This document shows positions 48,440 to 58,019 of a stretch of DNA of 64,000 nt, one piece after another. The notes under the pieces were generated by a model that worked only from the letters and a program-made list of their open reading frames with translations, did not search any database and had not been told where the DNA came from. Made by a program: the position numbers and the translations under genes. Position 1 is the first letter of the stretch; each line of letters starts with the position of its first letter. Location of the stretch: assembly GCA_017643845.1 (NCBI GenBank), contig JAEPMR010000001.1, forward strand, positions 103,688 to 167,687, read 5' to 3'. Source of the stretch: Marivivens sp. Its GTDB lineage: Bacteria; Pseudomonadota; Alphaproteobacteria; Rhodobacterales; Rhodobacteraceae.

Positions 48440-49357
48440 TTGGCAAATACCGCAACGAAATCTCAGAAGATCCGCCGGAGCCTGCCTGAGGCCTGGTTCG
48501 CTTGGGCGCTGATTACTCCAGCGGTCATTTTTATTGGCGTCATTGTCGCGTGGCCCCTGTTCGAGACGTTCCGGCTTTCGTTCACTGATGCTCGCCTTGG
48601 CGGGGAAAATTATGTTGGGCTCGAGAATTACGCTGAACTGGCCGACAGCCGGAAATTCCAGCAAACGATCGTGCGCACATTCTATTGGATGTTCCTCTCG
48701 GTAAGCTTGAAGCTGGTGTTGGGTCTGATCGGCGCGACGCTTCTCAATGCCGCAGTGCCGGGGCGGGCATTGTTCCGGGTACTCGTGATGCCGCCCTGGG
48801 TAATCCCGATGGCGATCGGCATGATCGGCTGGCTGTGGCTGTATAATGGCGCCTTCGGCGTACTGTCCGGCACAGCACAGCATTTCGGGATCATCGACAA
48901 GGCTTTCGAATTTCTCGCCTACAAGCAGTCGGCATTCTACTCCGCCGTGGTCGCGGATGTTTGGGTCGGAACCCCCATGGTTACGCTTTTCTTCCTTGCC
49001 GCAATGCAGGGGGTGAGCCGAGATCTTTACGAGGCAGCATGGGTGGATGGTGCAGGGCGCTGGTATCGTTTCCGCCGGATTACAATCCCGCAGATCATGC
49101 CGGTGATCGTTTCAATGGCACTGCTTTCGGCGATTTTCACCTTCAACAGCTTTGAGATCATCTGGATCCTGACCGAGGGCGGACCGCGCAATGCAACGAC
49201 GACCCTGATCATCGACACCTACAAAACGGCAATCGGAAATTTCAAATTCGGCGAAGGCGCAGCGCGTGCGGTGGTGATTGTTGTCCTGCTGGCCGTCTTC
49301 TCACTGATCTACCTGTTCTTCCTGAACAAAGTGAACAAGCATTACGGGGTGAAGTAA
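48440..49357 (+). CDS. Amino-sugar ABC transporter permease (MalF/UgpA type)
   Basis: 305 residues with six hydrophobic helices and EAA loop YEAAWVDGAGRWYRFRRITIP. The start is assigned to TTG at 48440, 4 nt after GGAGGG. The frame extends upstream to an ATG at 48389 that sits inside the operator repeats with no ribosome site. First gene of the amino-sugar operon. Confidence 0.92.
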   Translation: MANTATKSQKIRRSLPEAWFAWALITPAVIFIGVIVAWPLFETFRLSFTDARLGGENYVGLENYAELADSRKFQQTIVRTFYWMFLSVSLKLVLGLIGATLLNAAVPGRALFRVLVMPPWVIPMAIGMIGWLWLYNGAFGVLSGTAQHFGIIDKAFEFLAYKQSAFYSAVVADVWVGTPMVTLFFLAAMQGVSRDLYEAAWVDGAGRWYRFRRITIPQIMPVIVSMALLSAIFTFNSFEIIWILTEGGPRNATTTLIIDTYKTAIGNFKFGEGAARAVVIVVLLAVFSLIYLFFLNKVNKHYGVK

Positions 49358-49358
49358 G

Positions 49359-50201
49359 ATGATGGACCGTTACACAAAACTTCAGATGGCGGGAATCTAT
49401 GCTGCCGTTGCTGTCTTTCTAATCTTCATCCTATTGCCGTTCTTCGAAATGTTCATGGCTTCACTGAGGCCGCTAGAGCACCTGTTCCGCAGCCCCTATC
49501 AATTCTGGTCGGACGATTTCAGTTTCCGGGCCTATCGCGACATGTGGGTCACGGTACCGCTCTTGGGTCGGTACATTTTGAATTCGGTATTTATTGCCGG
49601 ATCGGTGACTGTGCTGACCTTGGTTTTGGTAGTGCCTGCGGCCTACGCCTATGCCCGCCTCGATTTCCCCTTCAAAAATGCCTCTCTGGGCATGTTCCTC
49701 GGGGTGAATATGTTTACCGGCGCAGTGCTTTTGATCCCTCTGTATAGAGTATTGAGCACACTCGGGCTGTTGAACACCTACTGGGCGATGATCGTTCCAG
49801 GTGTCGCCTTCCTGATACCGACCGGCATTTGGCTGCTACGCTCGTATCTGGAAAAGATTCCGGTCGAGCTGGAAGAGGCCGCCTACATGGATGGCGCAAG
49901 CCGTATGTATACGCTGCGCCGCGTCGTCCTGCCGTTAGCTGTTCCGGGGCTGATCGTTGTGGGGACCGCCATCTTTATCGGGGCGTATGCACAGCAGTTT
50001 CTATTCGCAATCACTTTCAACCAAACGCGCGAGTACCAGCCTTTGCCAGCCGGTCTGTTCGAGTTCGTCGGCTACCAGACGGTGACGTGGAACGAAATGA
50101 TGGCGGCGGCCTTAACGGGCGTTCTGCCGGTGATGGTGATTTTCCTATTCTTGCAGAAATACCTTGTGGCCGGTCTGACCGCAGGGGCTGTCAAAGAATA
50201 A
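49359..50201 (+). CDS. Amino-sugar ABC transporter permease (MalG/UgpE type)
   Basis: 280 residues, six helices, EAA loop EEAAYMDGASRMYTLRRVVLPLA. It starts 1 bp after the first permease stop. Partner of the preceding permease, the binding protein and the 51525 ATPase. Confidence 0.94.
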   Translation: MMDRYTKLQMAGIYAAVAVFLIFILLPFFEMFMASLRPLEHLFRSPYQFWSDDFSFRAYRDMWVTVPLLGRYILNSVFIAGSVTVLTLVLVVPAAYAYARLDFPFKNASLGMFLGVNMFTGAVLLIPLYRVLSTLGLLNTYWAMIVPGVAFLIPTGIWLLRSYLEKIPVELEEAAYMDGASRMYTLRRVVLPLAVPGLIVVGTAIFIGAYAQQFLFAITFNQTREYQPLPAGLFEFVGYQTVTWNEMMAAALTGVLPVMVIFLFLQKYLVAGLTAGAVKE

Positions 50202-50232
50202 CTACCAAGGTCCAAAAAAGGGAGAGACCAAT

Positions 50233-51444
50233 ATGAGAAACTTGAAAACATTAACAGTGGGAGCCGCGCTTCTTTGTGGGTCGGCGCTCTCAGCGCAGGC
50301 AGAAGAATTGCACTTCATCATGTGCGGTGGTGAAGCCTTCCACGCCGACCAGAAGGTTGTCGCCGATTTCGAGGCCGCAAATCCTGGTGTAACGGTGAAC
50401 CTCGAACAGGTTCCGTGGGGGACGTGCCAAGACAAAGCTTTGACCCTTGCCGCCGCAGGTAACCCGCCGTCGATCGCCTATATGGGTAGCCGAACCCTGC
50501 GCCAGCTCGCCAATAATGACCTTATCGTTCCTGCTCAGATTTCAGACGAAACCCGCGAGGCCTATCAGCCGGGAATTCTGAATACCGTGACAATCGAAGG
50601 CACCGAATGGGGTTATCCGCGGGCGTTCTCCACTAAGGCACTTTTCATCAACTGTGACTTGGCCGAAGCCGCAGGAGCGACATGCGAAGCCCCCAAGACC
50701 TGGGACGATATGTATGCACTCGCAAAAGCGATCAACGACAATACCGAGGCCGCTGGCGTAGGGCTTGCCGGCAAAGACTTCGACAACACGATGCACCAGT
50801 TCCTGAACTACCTCTATTCGAACGGTGGTGTGGTGATCGACTCGCAATCCGGTGAAAACATGCTGGACAGCGATCAAACACGCGAAACGCTCGCATTCTA
50901 CGGCAAGCTTGTAAATGTGGCTCAGGAAGGTCCGACCGCATGGGAACGTTCGCAGCTGACTGATCTTTATAATGACGGCAAAATCGGTATGTACATCAAC
51001 GGCCCGTGGGGTCGTGGTGCGCATAACGACAGCATCAACGAAATCACGGTTCCGGTACCGCACGGTCCAAGTGGCGACAATGGCACCCTCCTGATCACCG
51101 ACTCGATTGCGGTCTTCAAAGGCTCCGGCCACGAAGAACTGGCACATCAGCTGGCCGGGATGCTGACCACTGGCGACAGCCAGTATGCACTGGACACCGA
51201 GTGGGGCCTGACACCGATCTTTGACTATGCAAAGCTCGGCTTCGAGAACCCCTACTACGAGGGTGACGATTACTGGCAAGTCTTCGTGAATGGAATCGGC
51301 GCAGGTGGCCCCGAGCCGCTCGTCGAAGATTTCAAATCCCTGCAATCGGTGTTCACCAACATGATCCAGGGCATCATTCTTGATGACGATACCGTCGATA
51401 ACCTCGTGACGATCGCGGGCGAAGAACTCGACGACGCCCTCTAA
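50233..51444 (+). CDS. Amino-sugar ABC transporter substrate-binding protein
   Basis: 403 residues. Signal peptide MRNLKTLTVGAALLCGSALSAQAE. Family-1 solute-binding features are VNLEQVPWGTCQDKALTLAA, LYNDGKIGMYINGPWGRGA and the C-terminal ALDTEWGLTPIFDYAKLGFE. The ligand is probably an N-acetylhexosamine or oligosaccharide, inferred from the operon. GGGAGAG precedes the ATG. Confidence 0.93.
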   Translation: MRNLKTLTVGAALLCGSALSAQAEELHFIMCGGEAFHADQKVVADFEAANPGVTVNLEQVPWGTCQDKALTLAAAGNPPSIAYMGSRTLRQLANNDLIVPAQISDETREAYQPGILNTVTIEGTEWGYPRAFSTKALFINCDLAEAAGATCEAPKTWDDMYALAKAINDNTEAAGVGLAGKDFDNTMHQFLNYLYSNGGVVIDSQSGENMLDSDQTRETLAFYGKLVNVAQEGPTAWERSQLTDLYNDGKIGMYINGPWGRGAHNDSINEITVPVPHGPSGDNGTLLITDSIAVFKGSGHEELAHQLAGMLTTGDSQYALDTEWGLTPIFDYAKLGFENPYYEGDDYWQVFVNGIGAGGPEPLVEDFKSLQSVFTNMIQGIILDDDTVDNLVTIAGEELDDAL

Positions 51445-51459
51445 GGCTCCTCCCACGTT

Positions 51460-51484
51460 CGGGCGGCGGGGTCCCTGCCGCCCG
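51460..51484 (+). other. Stem-loop after the amino-sugar binding-protein gene
   Basis: CGGGCGGC (51460-51467) pairs with GCCGCCCG (51477-51484), with two more flanking pairs. No U-run follows. It is probably an mRNA-stabilising hairpin setting excess binding protein over ATPase. Confidence 0.5.
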
Positions 51485-51524
51485 GACACACCATTCCCTC
51501 CAGAAATCAGGACAGGATAGATCC

Positions 51525-52622
51525 GTGGCAACCCTCGACCTTAAGAAAATCAGCAAGTCCTTTGGCGAAGCCAAGGTTCTGCATGACATTGATCTTGCCA
51601 TCAGGGACAAGGAATTCGTCGTGTTCGTCGGTCCGTCCGGCTGCGGAAAATCCACCCTCCTGCGGATCATCGCCGGTCTCGAAGAGGCGACCGAGGGCGC
51701 AATCATCATCGGCGGCGATGACGTGAGCAAAGCGCATCCTGTAGAGCGTGGCATCTCTATGGTGTTCCAGTCCTACGCCCTGTATCCGCACCTGTCTGTG
51801 TATGAAAACATCGCCTTCCCACTCCGCGTCCAGAAAATGGAAGCTCAGGAACTGGACGCCCGCGTTCAGAAGGCCGCAGGCATCCTGCAACTGACCGAAA
51901 AGCTTCAGTTAAAGCCCGGTCAACTTTCCGGCGGCCAGCGCCAGCGTGTGGCGATCGGCCGGTCCATCGTCCGCGAACCCAGCGTGTTCCTCTTTGACGA
52001 GCCGCTCTCGAACCTCGACGCCGCTCTGCGCGGCGATATGCGGGTCGAACTCTCCCAGCTCCACCGTAATCTGGACGCCACCATGGTCTACGTCACCCAC
52101 GACCAGATCGAGGCCATGACAATGGCCGACCGGATCGTGGTTCTCAACGGCGGGCGCGTCGAGCAGTTCGGCACCCCGATGGAGCTTTACCACCACCCCC
52201 AGACCAAATTTGTGGCAGGCTTCATCGGCCAGCCGAACATGAATTTCGTCCCCGCAACGATTTCTCAAGTCGCCGCGTCCGGCGTCAGCGTCGATCTCGA
52301 TTGCGGCGGCAGTTTGACCCTCCCCGTTGAACCCGGCTCCGCGGCCGCGGGCGACCGCGTAGAGGTCGGCATCCGCCCCGAAGACATCTCGACAGGCGAA
52401 GGCATCAACCTCAATGTCACCGTGCTCGAGCGCCTTGGCGGGGTAACAATTTCCTACGGAACATTAAACGACGGCACGCGCTTCTGCGCGGCGCTCGATG
52501 GTGTCGCTACCGCCAAAGAGGGCGAGCCTGTGGGCATCACCGTCGATCCGGCCGCCTGTCATCTCTTTGATGCCAGCGGATCGGTCCTCCGCCGCAAGAA
52601 CGCCCCCGTTCTGGCAAGCTAG
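51525..52622 (+). CDS. Sugar ABC transporter ATPase (UgpC/MsmK type)
   Basis: 365 residues. Walker A GPSGCGKSTLL, signature LSGGQRQRVAIGRS, Walker B VFLFDEPLSNLDA, His switch VTHDQIEAM. The C-terminal TOBE regulatory domain extends from about 240. GTG start at 51525 with AGGACAG upstream. Such ATPases often serve several permease pairs, so it could also power the ATPase-less importer at 11.6-14.9 kb. Confidence 0.95.
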   Translation: MATLDLKKISKSFGEAKVLHDIDLAIRDKEFVVFVGPSGCGKSTLLRIIAGLEEATEGAIIIGGDDVSKAHPVERGISMVFQSYALYPHLSVYENIAFPLRVQKMEAQELDARVQKAAGILQLTEKLQLKPGQLSGGQRQRVAIGRSIVREPSVFLFDEPLSNLDAALRGDMRVELSQLHRNLDATMVYVTHDQIEAMTMADRIVVLNGGRVEQFGTPMELYHHPQTKFVAGFIGQPNMNFVPATISQVAASGVSVDLDCGGSLTLPVEPGSAAAGDRVEVGIRPEDISTGEGINLNVTVLERLGGVTISYGTLNDGTRFCAALDGVATAKEGEPVGITVDPAACHLFDASGSVLRRKNAPVLAS

Positions 52623-52633
52623 GGAGCGCGCAG

Positions 52634-53782
52634 ATGAAAGTTGTCACCGCCGGGATCGGTCTTCGGGCCGGTCACGTCCTCTCCATCCTCAAGGAGACCA
52701 TGCCGGAGATCGAGTTTTGCGGCTATTTCGATCCACAGCCCACATTTCTCCATATGATCGGAGAGGATGTTCCCCGCTTTGAGAGCGTCGAAGAGATGCT
52801 GGCGACGGTCAAGCCGGACCTCTTTTTCGTCGGCTCCCCAAATCGCTTTCATCTCGATCAGATCCGCCTCGGGCTCGAGGCAGACGTTCCACATATCTTC
52901 ACCGAAAAGCCGGTTGTGGTTTCTATCGCCGAAACGATGGAACTGGCGCGCTTGCTCGCAAAACATGATGCAGCGGGCCGCGTCATGGTGGGGCTGGTGC
53001 TGCGCTATTCCCAGCATATGGTCGACCTGCGCAGCGCCATCGCCGATGGCGCCCTCGGCCAGATCGCCTCGCTGGAGGCGAACGAGCACATCGGTCCTTA
53101 CCACGGCGCCTTCTTCATGCGCGACTGGCGCCGTATGGCCGAGCATTCGGGCGGCTTCATGCTGGAAAAATGCTGCCATGACCTCGACATCTACAACATG
53201 ATCACCGCGTCCCGCCCCGCACGCGTCGCCAGCTTTGGCGGCCGCCGCTCTTTCCTGCCCGGACACGCACCCGCCTCGAATGCAGAGAACGAGATTTTCC
53301 ACGTCAAAAAATCCGTCTGGGAATTCGTCGATGATCCGTTTCGCTCCGACGGTGACATTATTGATTTTCAAACAGCGATCCTGTCCTACGAAAGCGGGGC
53401 CAGCCTCGCGTTCCACACCAATCTCAATGTTCCCGACGAGCACCGCCGCTTCTGCGTCATGGGCGCACTGGGGATGGCCGAGGGGGATTTCGTGCGCGGC
53501 TACCTCAAAGTCACGCGGCGCGACGGCTCGATCCACACCGATCAGGACTACACCAAGGGCGACAAGGCCCAGCTGGGCCACCATTACGGTGCCGATCACA
53601 TGATGGCCGCCGATCTCGCCGCCTACCTGCGCGGCGAGGAAGAGCGCCTACCCGTCTCCATTGTCGATGCGCTGGAGGCTGGCGTCGCCGCCCTTGCCCT
53701 TGACGAAGCCCGTGCCAGCGGACAGGTCGTCGACCTGACCGAGACATGGGCCGAATTTGATCAATACAGGCTTCGCAAATGA
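52634..53782 (+). CDS. Gfo/Idh/MocA-family oxidoreductase
   Basis: 382 residues. An N-terminal Rossmann domain (VVTAGIGLRAGHVLSIL, FVGSPNRFHLDQIRLGLE) contains the EKPV motif (HIFTEKPVVV) of sugar dehydrogenases. The GGFMLEKCCHDLDIYNMI segment is the active-site region. It probably oxidises or epimerises an amino-sugar-derived substrate. It overlaps the first SIS gene by ATGA. Confidence 0.9.
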   Translation: MKVVTAGIGLRAGHVLSILKETMPEIEFCGYFDPQPTFLHMIGEDVPRFESVEEMLATVKPDLFFVGSPNRFHLDQIRLGLEADVPHIFTEKPVVVSIAETMELARLLAKHDAAGRVMVGLVLRYSQHMVDLRSAIADGALGQIASLEANEHIGPYHGAFFMRDWRRMAEHSGGFMLEKCCHDLDIYNMITASRPARVASFGGRRSFLPGHAPASNAENEIFHVKKSVWEFVDDPFRSDGDIIDFQTAILSYESGASLAFHTNLNVPDEHRRFCVMGALGMAEGDFVRGYLKVTRRDGSIHTDQDYTKGDKAQLGHHYGADHMMAADLAAYLRGEEERLPVSIVDALEAGVAALALDEARASGQVVDLTETWAEFDQYRLRK

Positions 53783-54789
53783 ACCCACGCCCCCATTCCG
53801 CCGGTCATTTCATGGCCGCAGAGCTCGCCGAGAGCGTCGATGTCTTCTGCCGTGCCGCAGCCGTCGATTTGCGCACCGGTCGTGCCCCCCTTCCCCTCAA
53901 CGACGTTGACGCGCTCTACACCATTGCGCGCGGATCCTCCGATGCGGCTGCCAATATCCTGTCGTATGAATTCATGCGTGAACTGGGAATCCCGGTTACA
54001 TCCCTCCCCCCTTCAGTGTTCTCAGTCGGCGGCGGCGTCGCGATGCGCCGCGCGGCGGGGCTCGTGATCTCCCAGTCAGGTGCCAGCGAGGATCTGGTGC
54101 GCACCGTCACCGGCATCCGTACGGCAGGCGGGCGCGTTGCTGCGATCACGAACGTCCCCGGCTCGCCTGTCGAGGCGGCAGCCGATCTGACCGTGCCGAT
54201 TTCCGCCGGACCGGAACAGGCCGTCCCCGCCACCAAAACCGTTATCGGCTCCGTCGCAGCCGGACTTGCGCTCCTCGCCGCTCTCGCACCGGATTACGCA
54301 ACACGGCACGCCACCAGCACAAAGGCCTTCGCCAATGTCGGTGGCCTTCCCCCCGAAAAACACGCCCAACTGCGGGCGGCGCTCCTGCGTGCCCGGCACG
54401 TCTATGTCGTGGGCAGAGATACCGGCTTTGGCGCCGCACATGAGGTCGCCCTGAAAATCAAGGAGACCTGCGCCATCCATGCCGAGGCCTACTCCGCCTC
54501 CGAAGTGCTTCATGGACCGCTTCAACTGGCAACAAACCCGCTGACAGTACTGGTGCTCGACACCGGCGCGCCCGGCACGGCCGAAAGCATCGAAAACGCG
54601 ATCTCGCGGTTTTCCGCAACATCCGCGACCGTCCACAGGATCGCGCCCACCATCGCCGGTCTGACGCCCGCCGCGGCTGCCGCCGCCCTTCTCCGTCAGC
54701 TCTATCCTGTTATTCTGGATGTCGCGCTCGCTCTCGGGCTTGACCCCGATGCCCCCGAAACACTTTCCAAGGTCACAGTAACCCGATGA
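53779..54789 (+). CDS. Double-SIS-domain sugar isomerase (GlmS C-terminal-like)
   Basis: 336 residues without a glutaminase domain. SIS half 1 has ARGSSDAAANILSYEF and VISQSGASEDLVRTV. SIS half 2 has YVVGRDTGFGAAHEVALKIKETCAIHAEAYSASEVLHGP, the GlmS/NagB-II signature. It likely converts an amino-sugar 6-phosphate to a ketose phosphate, with ammonia release. ATGA overlaps with both neighbours. Confidence 0.9.
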   Translation: MNPRPHSAGHFMAAELAESVDVFCRAAAVDLRTGRAPLPLNDVDALYTIARGSSDAAANILSYEFMRELGIPVTSLPPSVFSVGGGVAMRRAAGLVISQSGASEDLVRTVTGIRTAGGRVAAITNVPGSPVEAAADLTVPISAGPEQAVPATKTVIGSVAAGLALLAALAPDYATRHATSTKAFANVGGLPPEKHAQLRAALLRARHVYVVGRDTGFGAAHEVALKIKETCAIHAEAYSASEVLHGPLQLATNPLTVLVLDTGAPGTAESIENAISRFSATSATVHRIAPTIAGLTPAAAAAALLRQLYPVILDVALALGLDPDAPETLSKVTVTR

Positions 54790-55859
54790 CAGACGCCTCC
54801 CATACACGCTGGGCAACCTGGTCAGAAATCCACGCACAACCAGCCATCTGGCGACAGTGGGCCGAGATTTGCGACTTCGCAGCGCATTGTGCGTGGATCG
54901 CGGATCAGGACTTCGATGAAATCTGGTTCTGCGGCGCGGGAACCAGCGCATTTATCGGTGACATCATTGTCGCTGGCCTTGAGGCGCAGCGCGGCGGCCC
55001 GACCCTCCGCTCCGTTCCCAGCACCGACCTCGTAGCCCGCCCCCACGCCTATCTCTCCGGTCGCCGTCCACTCGTCGTGAGCTTCGGGCGCTCTGGCAAT
55101 TCCGCTGAATCGATCGGCACTTTGGATGCCCTCGATGCGCTTAGCCCCGATGCCCCACGGCTGAACATCACTTGCAATCAGAATAGCGCCCTCGCGACAC
55201 GCGGCGGTGCCGAGACCCGCGTGATCACGCTGCCGCCAGAAACACATGACAGCGGCTTTGCCATGACCAGCAGCTTTTCCACGATGCTGCTCACCGCGCT
55301 CGAACTATTCTCGAACGACTCCGATCCGGCGCGGCTGTCCCGCGCGGCGGATTGTTTCGACGCGACATTGCCCGCGGTTCAGGCCGCCGTTGGCCCTATT
55401 CCCGAACGGGCCGTGTTCCTCGGAACCGGCCCCCTCACCTTTGCCGCCCGCGAATCCGCCCTGAAAGTCATGGAGCTTTCGGCAGGTGCCATCCCATGCC
55501 TGTGGGACAGTGTGCTCGGCTTTCGTCATGGGCCGAAATCCTTCATCACGGATCAGACCCGCGTCATCGTCCTGACCGGAGCCGACACCCCGGACGCCCG
55601 CTACGAACAGGACCTGATCGACGAACTGCGCTCCCAGTTTCCCGACACCAAGGTCACCTGCATCGGGCCGGACGGCGACATTGATCTCCCCCATCCCGAT
55701 GGCCCCGCTTGGGCATCACCAAACGCCGTCGCATTTTCGCAGATCGCCGGCACCGTCTGGGCCGATGCCGCAGGCCGCAATGTCGATGATCCCTTCTCCG
55801 GCCAAGGAACGCTGACCCGCGTTGTTTCCGGCGTCACGCTCTACAAGGTGCAGTCATGA
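54786..55859 (+). CDS. SIS-domain sugar isomerase/deaminase (AgaS-like)
   Basis: 357 residues. Two SIS halves: CGAGTSAFIGDIIV with VSFGRSGNSAESIGTLDAL, and FLGTGPLTFAARESALKVMELSAGAIPC followed by LGFRHGPKSFI. It resembles AgaS, the galactosamine-6-phosphate deaminase/isomerase giving tagatose 6-phosphate. A second SIS protein beside the first suggests parallel use of GlcNAc- and GalNAc-type sugars, or a heteromer. Confidence 0.88.
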   Translation: MTDASHTRWATWSEIHAQPAIWRQWAEICDFAAHCAWIADQDFDEIWFCGAGTSAFIGDIIVAGLEAQRGGPTLRSVPSTDLVARPHAYLSGRRPLVVSFGRSGNSAESIGTLDALDALSPDAPRLNITCNQNSALATRGGAETRVITLPPETHDSGFAMTSSFSTMLLTALELFSNDSDPARLSRAADCFDATLPAVQAAVGPIPERAVFLGTGPLTFAARESALKVMELSAGAIPCLWDSVLGFRHGPKSFITDQTRVIVLTGADTPDARYEQDLIDELRSQFPDTKVTCIGPDGDIDLPHPDGPAWASPNAVAFSQIAGTVWADAAGRNVDDPFSGQGTLTRVVSGVTLYKVQS

Positions 55860-56767
55860 TCCGCGCGGCGGGGATTGACCTCGGCGGCACCAAGTCAGAG
55901 GTGCAGCTCTTCGATGCCGAATGGAACCGCGTCGCCCAGCGCCGCGACGCAACCCCGCGCGATTATGACAGCCTCGTTTCCGTGCTTGTCGAGCAGGTCC
56001 AATGGGCCATCGCGCAGGCCGGGGCTCCGATCCCCCTCGGTGTGGGCGCCGCTGGCCTCGTGGATGCAGGCGGCAATGCATTTACCGCCAATCTCCCCGC
56101 CAAAGGCCGCCCACTTCCGGCCGACATTGCACAGATATCAGGGCACCCGATCACCTACGTCAATGATTGCCGTGCGCTGGCACTCTCTGAAGCCACGTTC
56201 GGCGCAGGTCGCGGCTATCGCACCGTGATGTCGCTGATCCTCGGCACCGGTATCGGTGGAGGGATCGCCCTTGACGGCAAGCTTGTGCCCGGCCCCGCGG
56301 GAACAGGCGGTGAATTCGGCCATACCCCTGCGGCTGCGGCCGTCGTTTCCCGCCATGGCCTGCCGATTTATCGCTGTGGATGCGGGCGGCTCGGATGCGT
56401 TGAAACCTATATCGCCGGTCCGGGTCTGAGCCGCATGGCCGGAGACCTGACCGGAACGCCTGCCTCCCCGGAAGAGATAAGCGCAGGCAAGGGCCGCGAC
56501 GAAAATCTCCGTAAAGTCTGGTCCGTCTGGCTTGAAATGACGGCGGAGCTCCTCCTTTCCCTCGTGCAGACGGCCGACCCCGATGTAATCGTCCTTGGCG
56601 GTGGGCTGAGCCAGGTGCCCGGTGTCACCGAAGATCTCGCCACCGCACTTTCCGCCACCCAGATCGCAGGCTTTGGTGCGCCCCGCATCGTCCTTGCCGA
56701 AGGCGGTGACGCCAGCGGCGCCCGAGGCGCGGCTCTTGCCGCTGTTCAGGAGGCGCAGGATGACTGA
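55856..56767 (+). CDS. ROK-family sugar kinase
   Basis: 303 residues. ATP motif GIDLGGTKSEVQLFD at 5-19, catalytic region YVNDCRALALSEATFG (Asp), GTGIGGGIALDG, and the ROK zinc site HGLPIYRCGCGRLGCVETY. It phosphorylates a hexose, here probably GlcNAc or GalNAc, at O6. Overlaps: 4 bp upstream, 8 bp downstream. Confidence 0.93.
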   Translation: MIRAAGIDLGGTKSEVQLFDAEWNRVAQRRDATPRDYDSLVSVLVEQVQWAIAQAGAPIPLGVGAAGLVDAGGNAFTANLPAKGRPLPADIAQISGHPITYVNDCRALALSEATFGAGRGYRTVMSLILGTGIGGGIALDGKLVPGPAGTGGEFGHTPAAAAVVSRHGLPIYRCGCGRLGCVETYIAGPGLSRMAGDLTGTPASPEEISAGKGRDENLRKVWSVWLEMTAELLLSLVQTADPDVIVLGGGLSQVPGVTEDLATALSATQIAGFGAPRIVLAEGGDASGARGAALAAVQEAQDD

Positions 56768-58019
56768 GCACCTCAGCAAGATCGTCGCAGACAACCGCGC
56801 CGGCACCCCCTGTGCCATCGTCTCGGTCTGCACCGCCCACCCTGACGCCCTCCGCGCCAGCCTCAACTGGGCCGAACGGCGCGACATCCCCATCGTGATC
56901 GAAGCGACCAGCAATCAGGCCAACCAGGACGGTGGATATACCGGCATGACCGCCGCCGACTTCGCCAGCGCCCTGTGGAAAATGGCGGACGGGCTCGGAG
57001 TTGATCGCGCCCGCGTGACCCTCGGCGGCGATCACCTCGGCCCGCAGGCATGGCGTGCCCTTCCGCCCGAGGCCGCAATGGAAAAGGCGCGCGTTCTGGT
57101 CGAAAGCTATGTCGAGGCTGGCTTCGACAAAATCCACCTTGATTGCTCCCAAGGCTGTGCCGGTGAGCCTGAGCAGCTATCAGATCACGACACTGCCACC
57201 CGCTCCGCTGACCTCGCGGCCCGATGTGAGGCCGCCGCGAGCGGGCGCGACATCCTCTACGTCATTGGCACCGAAGTTCCCCCGCCCGGCGGAGCACGCG
57301 CAGATGAAGAAGGCGACATCCCCGCCACCACGCCTGACGCCGCGCGGCAAACCCTCGCCGCCCATGCAGAGGCGTTCGCCGCCGCCGGTCTCGACGGCAT
57401 CGAAGCGCGCGTCGCGGGCCTTGTCGTCCAGCCCGGCGTGGAATTCTCTCCGATGCACGTCAATCACCTGCCCCTCGACCGCGATCCGGGTCTGCGGGCA
57501 GTTTCACGCGACTGGCCCGCACTCTGCCTCGAGGCCCATTCCACTGACTACCAGCATCCGGCAGCCTATCACCGGCTGGCTGAATTGGGGTTCGCCTTCC
57601 AGAAGGTCGGCCCCGCCCTGACTTTCGCCTATCGTGAAGCGCTCTATGCGCTCGATTGGGCGCTCACCCTTTCGGGCCACGGCGTCGGTCTCTTCAAAGC
57701 GATGGAAAGCCTTTTGCAATCCGATCCGGCGCATTGGGCGGGGCACTACGCCCCCGGCGACCAGATCGCCCGCCATTTCGGATATGCAGACAGAATTCGC
57801 TACTACTGGCCCCGTGCCGAGGCCCGCAGCGCCGTCACCGCCCTTCTGCACGCGGTCTCAGAGCACAATTTGCCCGAGCCGCTACTCTCACAGGTATTTT
57901 CCAACGCCTGCCTTGATAGGGCGGAGACCCTTTCCGGGCCATTTTCCCAGCGCCTCATCGACGCCAAAATCGAGCTGGCGCTCGACCCCTATGACCTGAC
58001 CCAGCGAGGTGCCCCATGA
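56760..58019 (+). CDS. GatZ/KbaZ-like protein (class II tagatose-bisphosphate aldolase accessory family)
   Basis: 419 residues, TIM-barrel GatZ/KbaZ type: VSVCTAHPDALRASLNWA, LGGDHLGPQAWR, DKIHLDCSQGC, VIGTEVPPPGGA, EAHSTDYQHPAAYHRL. GatZ normally supports a GatY/KbaY catalytic subunit, but no GatY is in this operon. Stand-alone members have been linked to hexulose-phosphate 4-epimerase activity, which would turn tagatose 6-phosphate into fructose 6-phosphate here. The start overlaps the ROK stop. Confidence 0.88.
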   Translation: MTEHLSKIVADNRAGTPCAIVSVCTAHPDALRASLNWAERRDIPIVIEATSNQANQDGGYTGMTAADFASALWKMADGLGVDRARVTLGGDHLGPQAWRALPPEAAMEKARVLVESYVEAGFDKIHLDCSQGCAGEPEQLSDHDTATRSADLAARCEAAASGRDILYVIGTEVPPPGGARADEEGDIPATTPDAARQTLAAHAEAFAAAGLDGIEARVAGLVVQPGVEFSPMHVNHLPLDRDPGLRAVSRDWPALCLEAHSTDYQHPAAYHRLAELGFAFQKVGPALTFAYREALYALDWALTLSGHGVGLFKAMESLLQSDPAHWAGHYAPGDQIARHFGYADRIRYYWPRAEARSAVTALLHAVSEHNLPEPLLSQVFSNACLDRAETLSGPFSQRLIDAKIELALDPYDLTQRGAP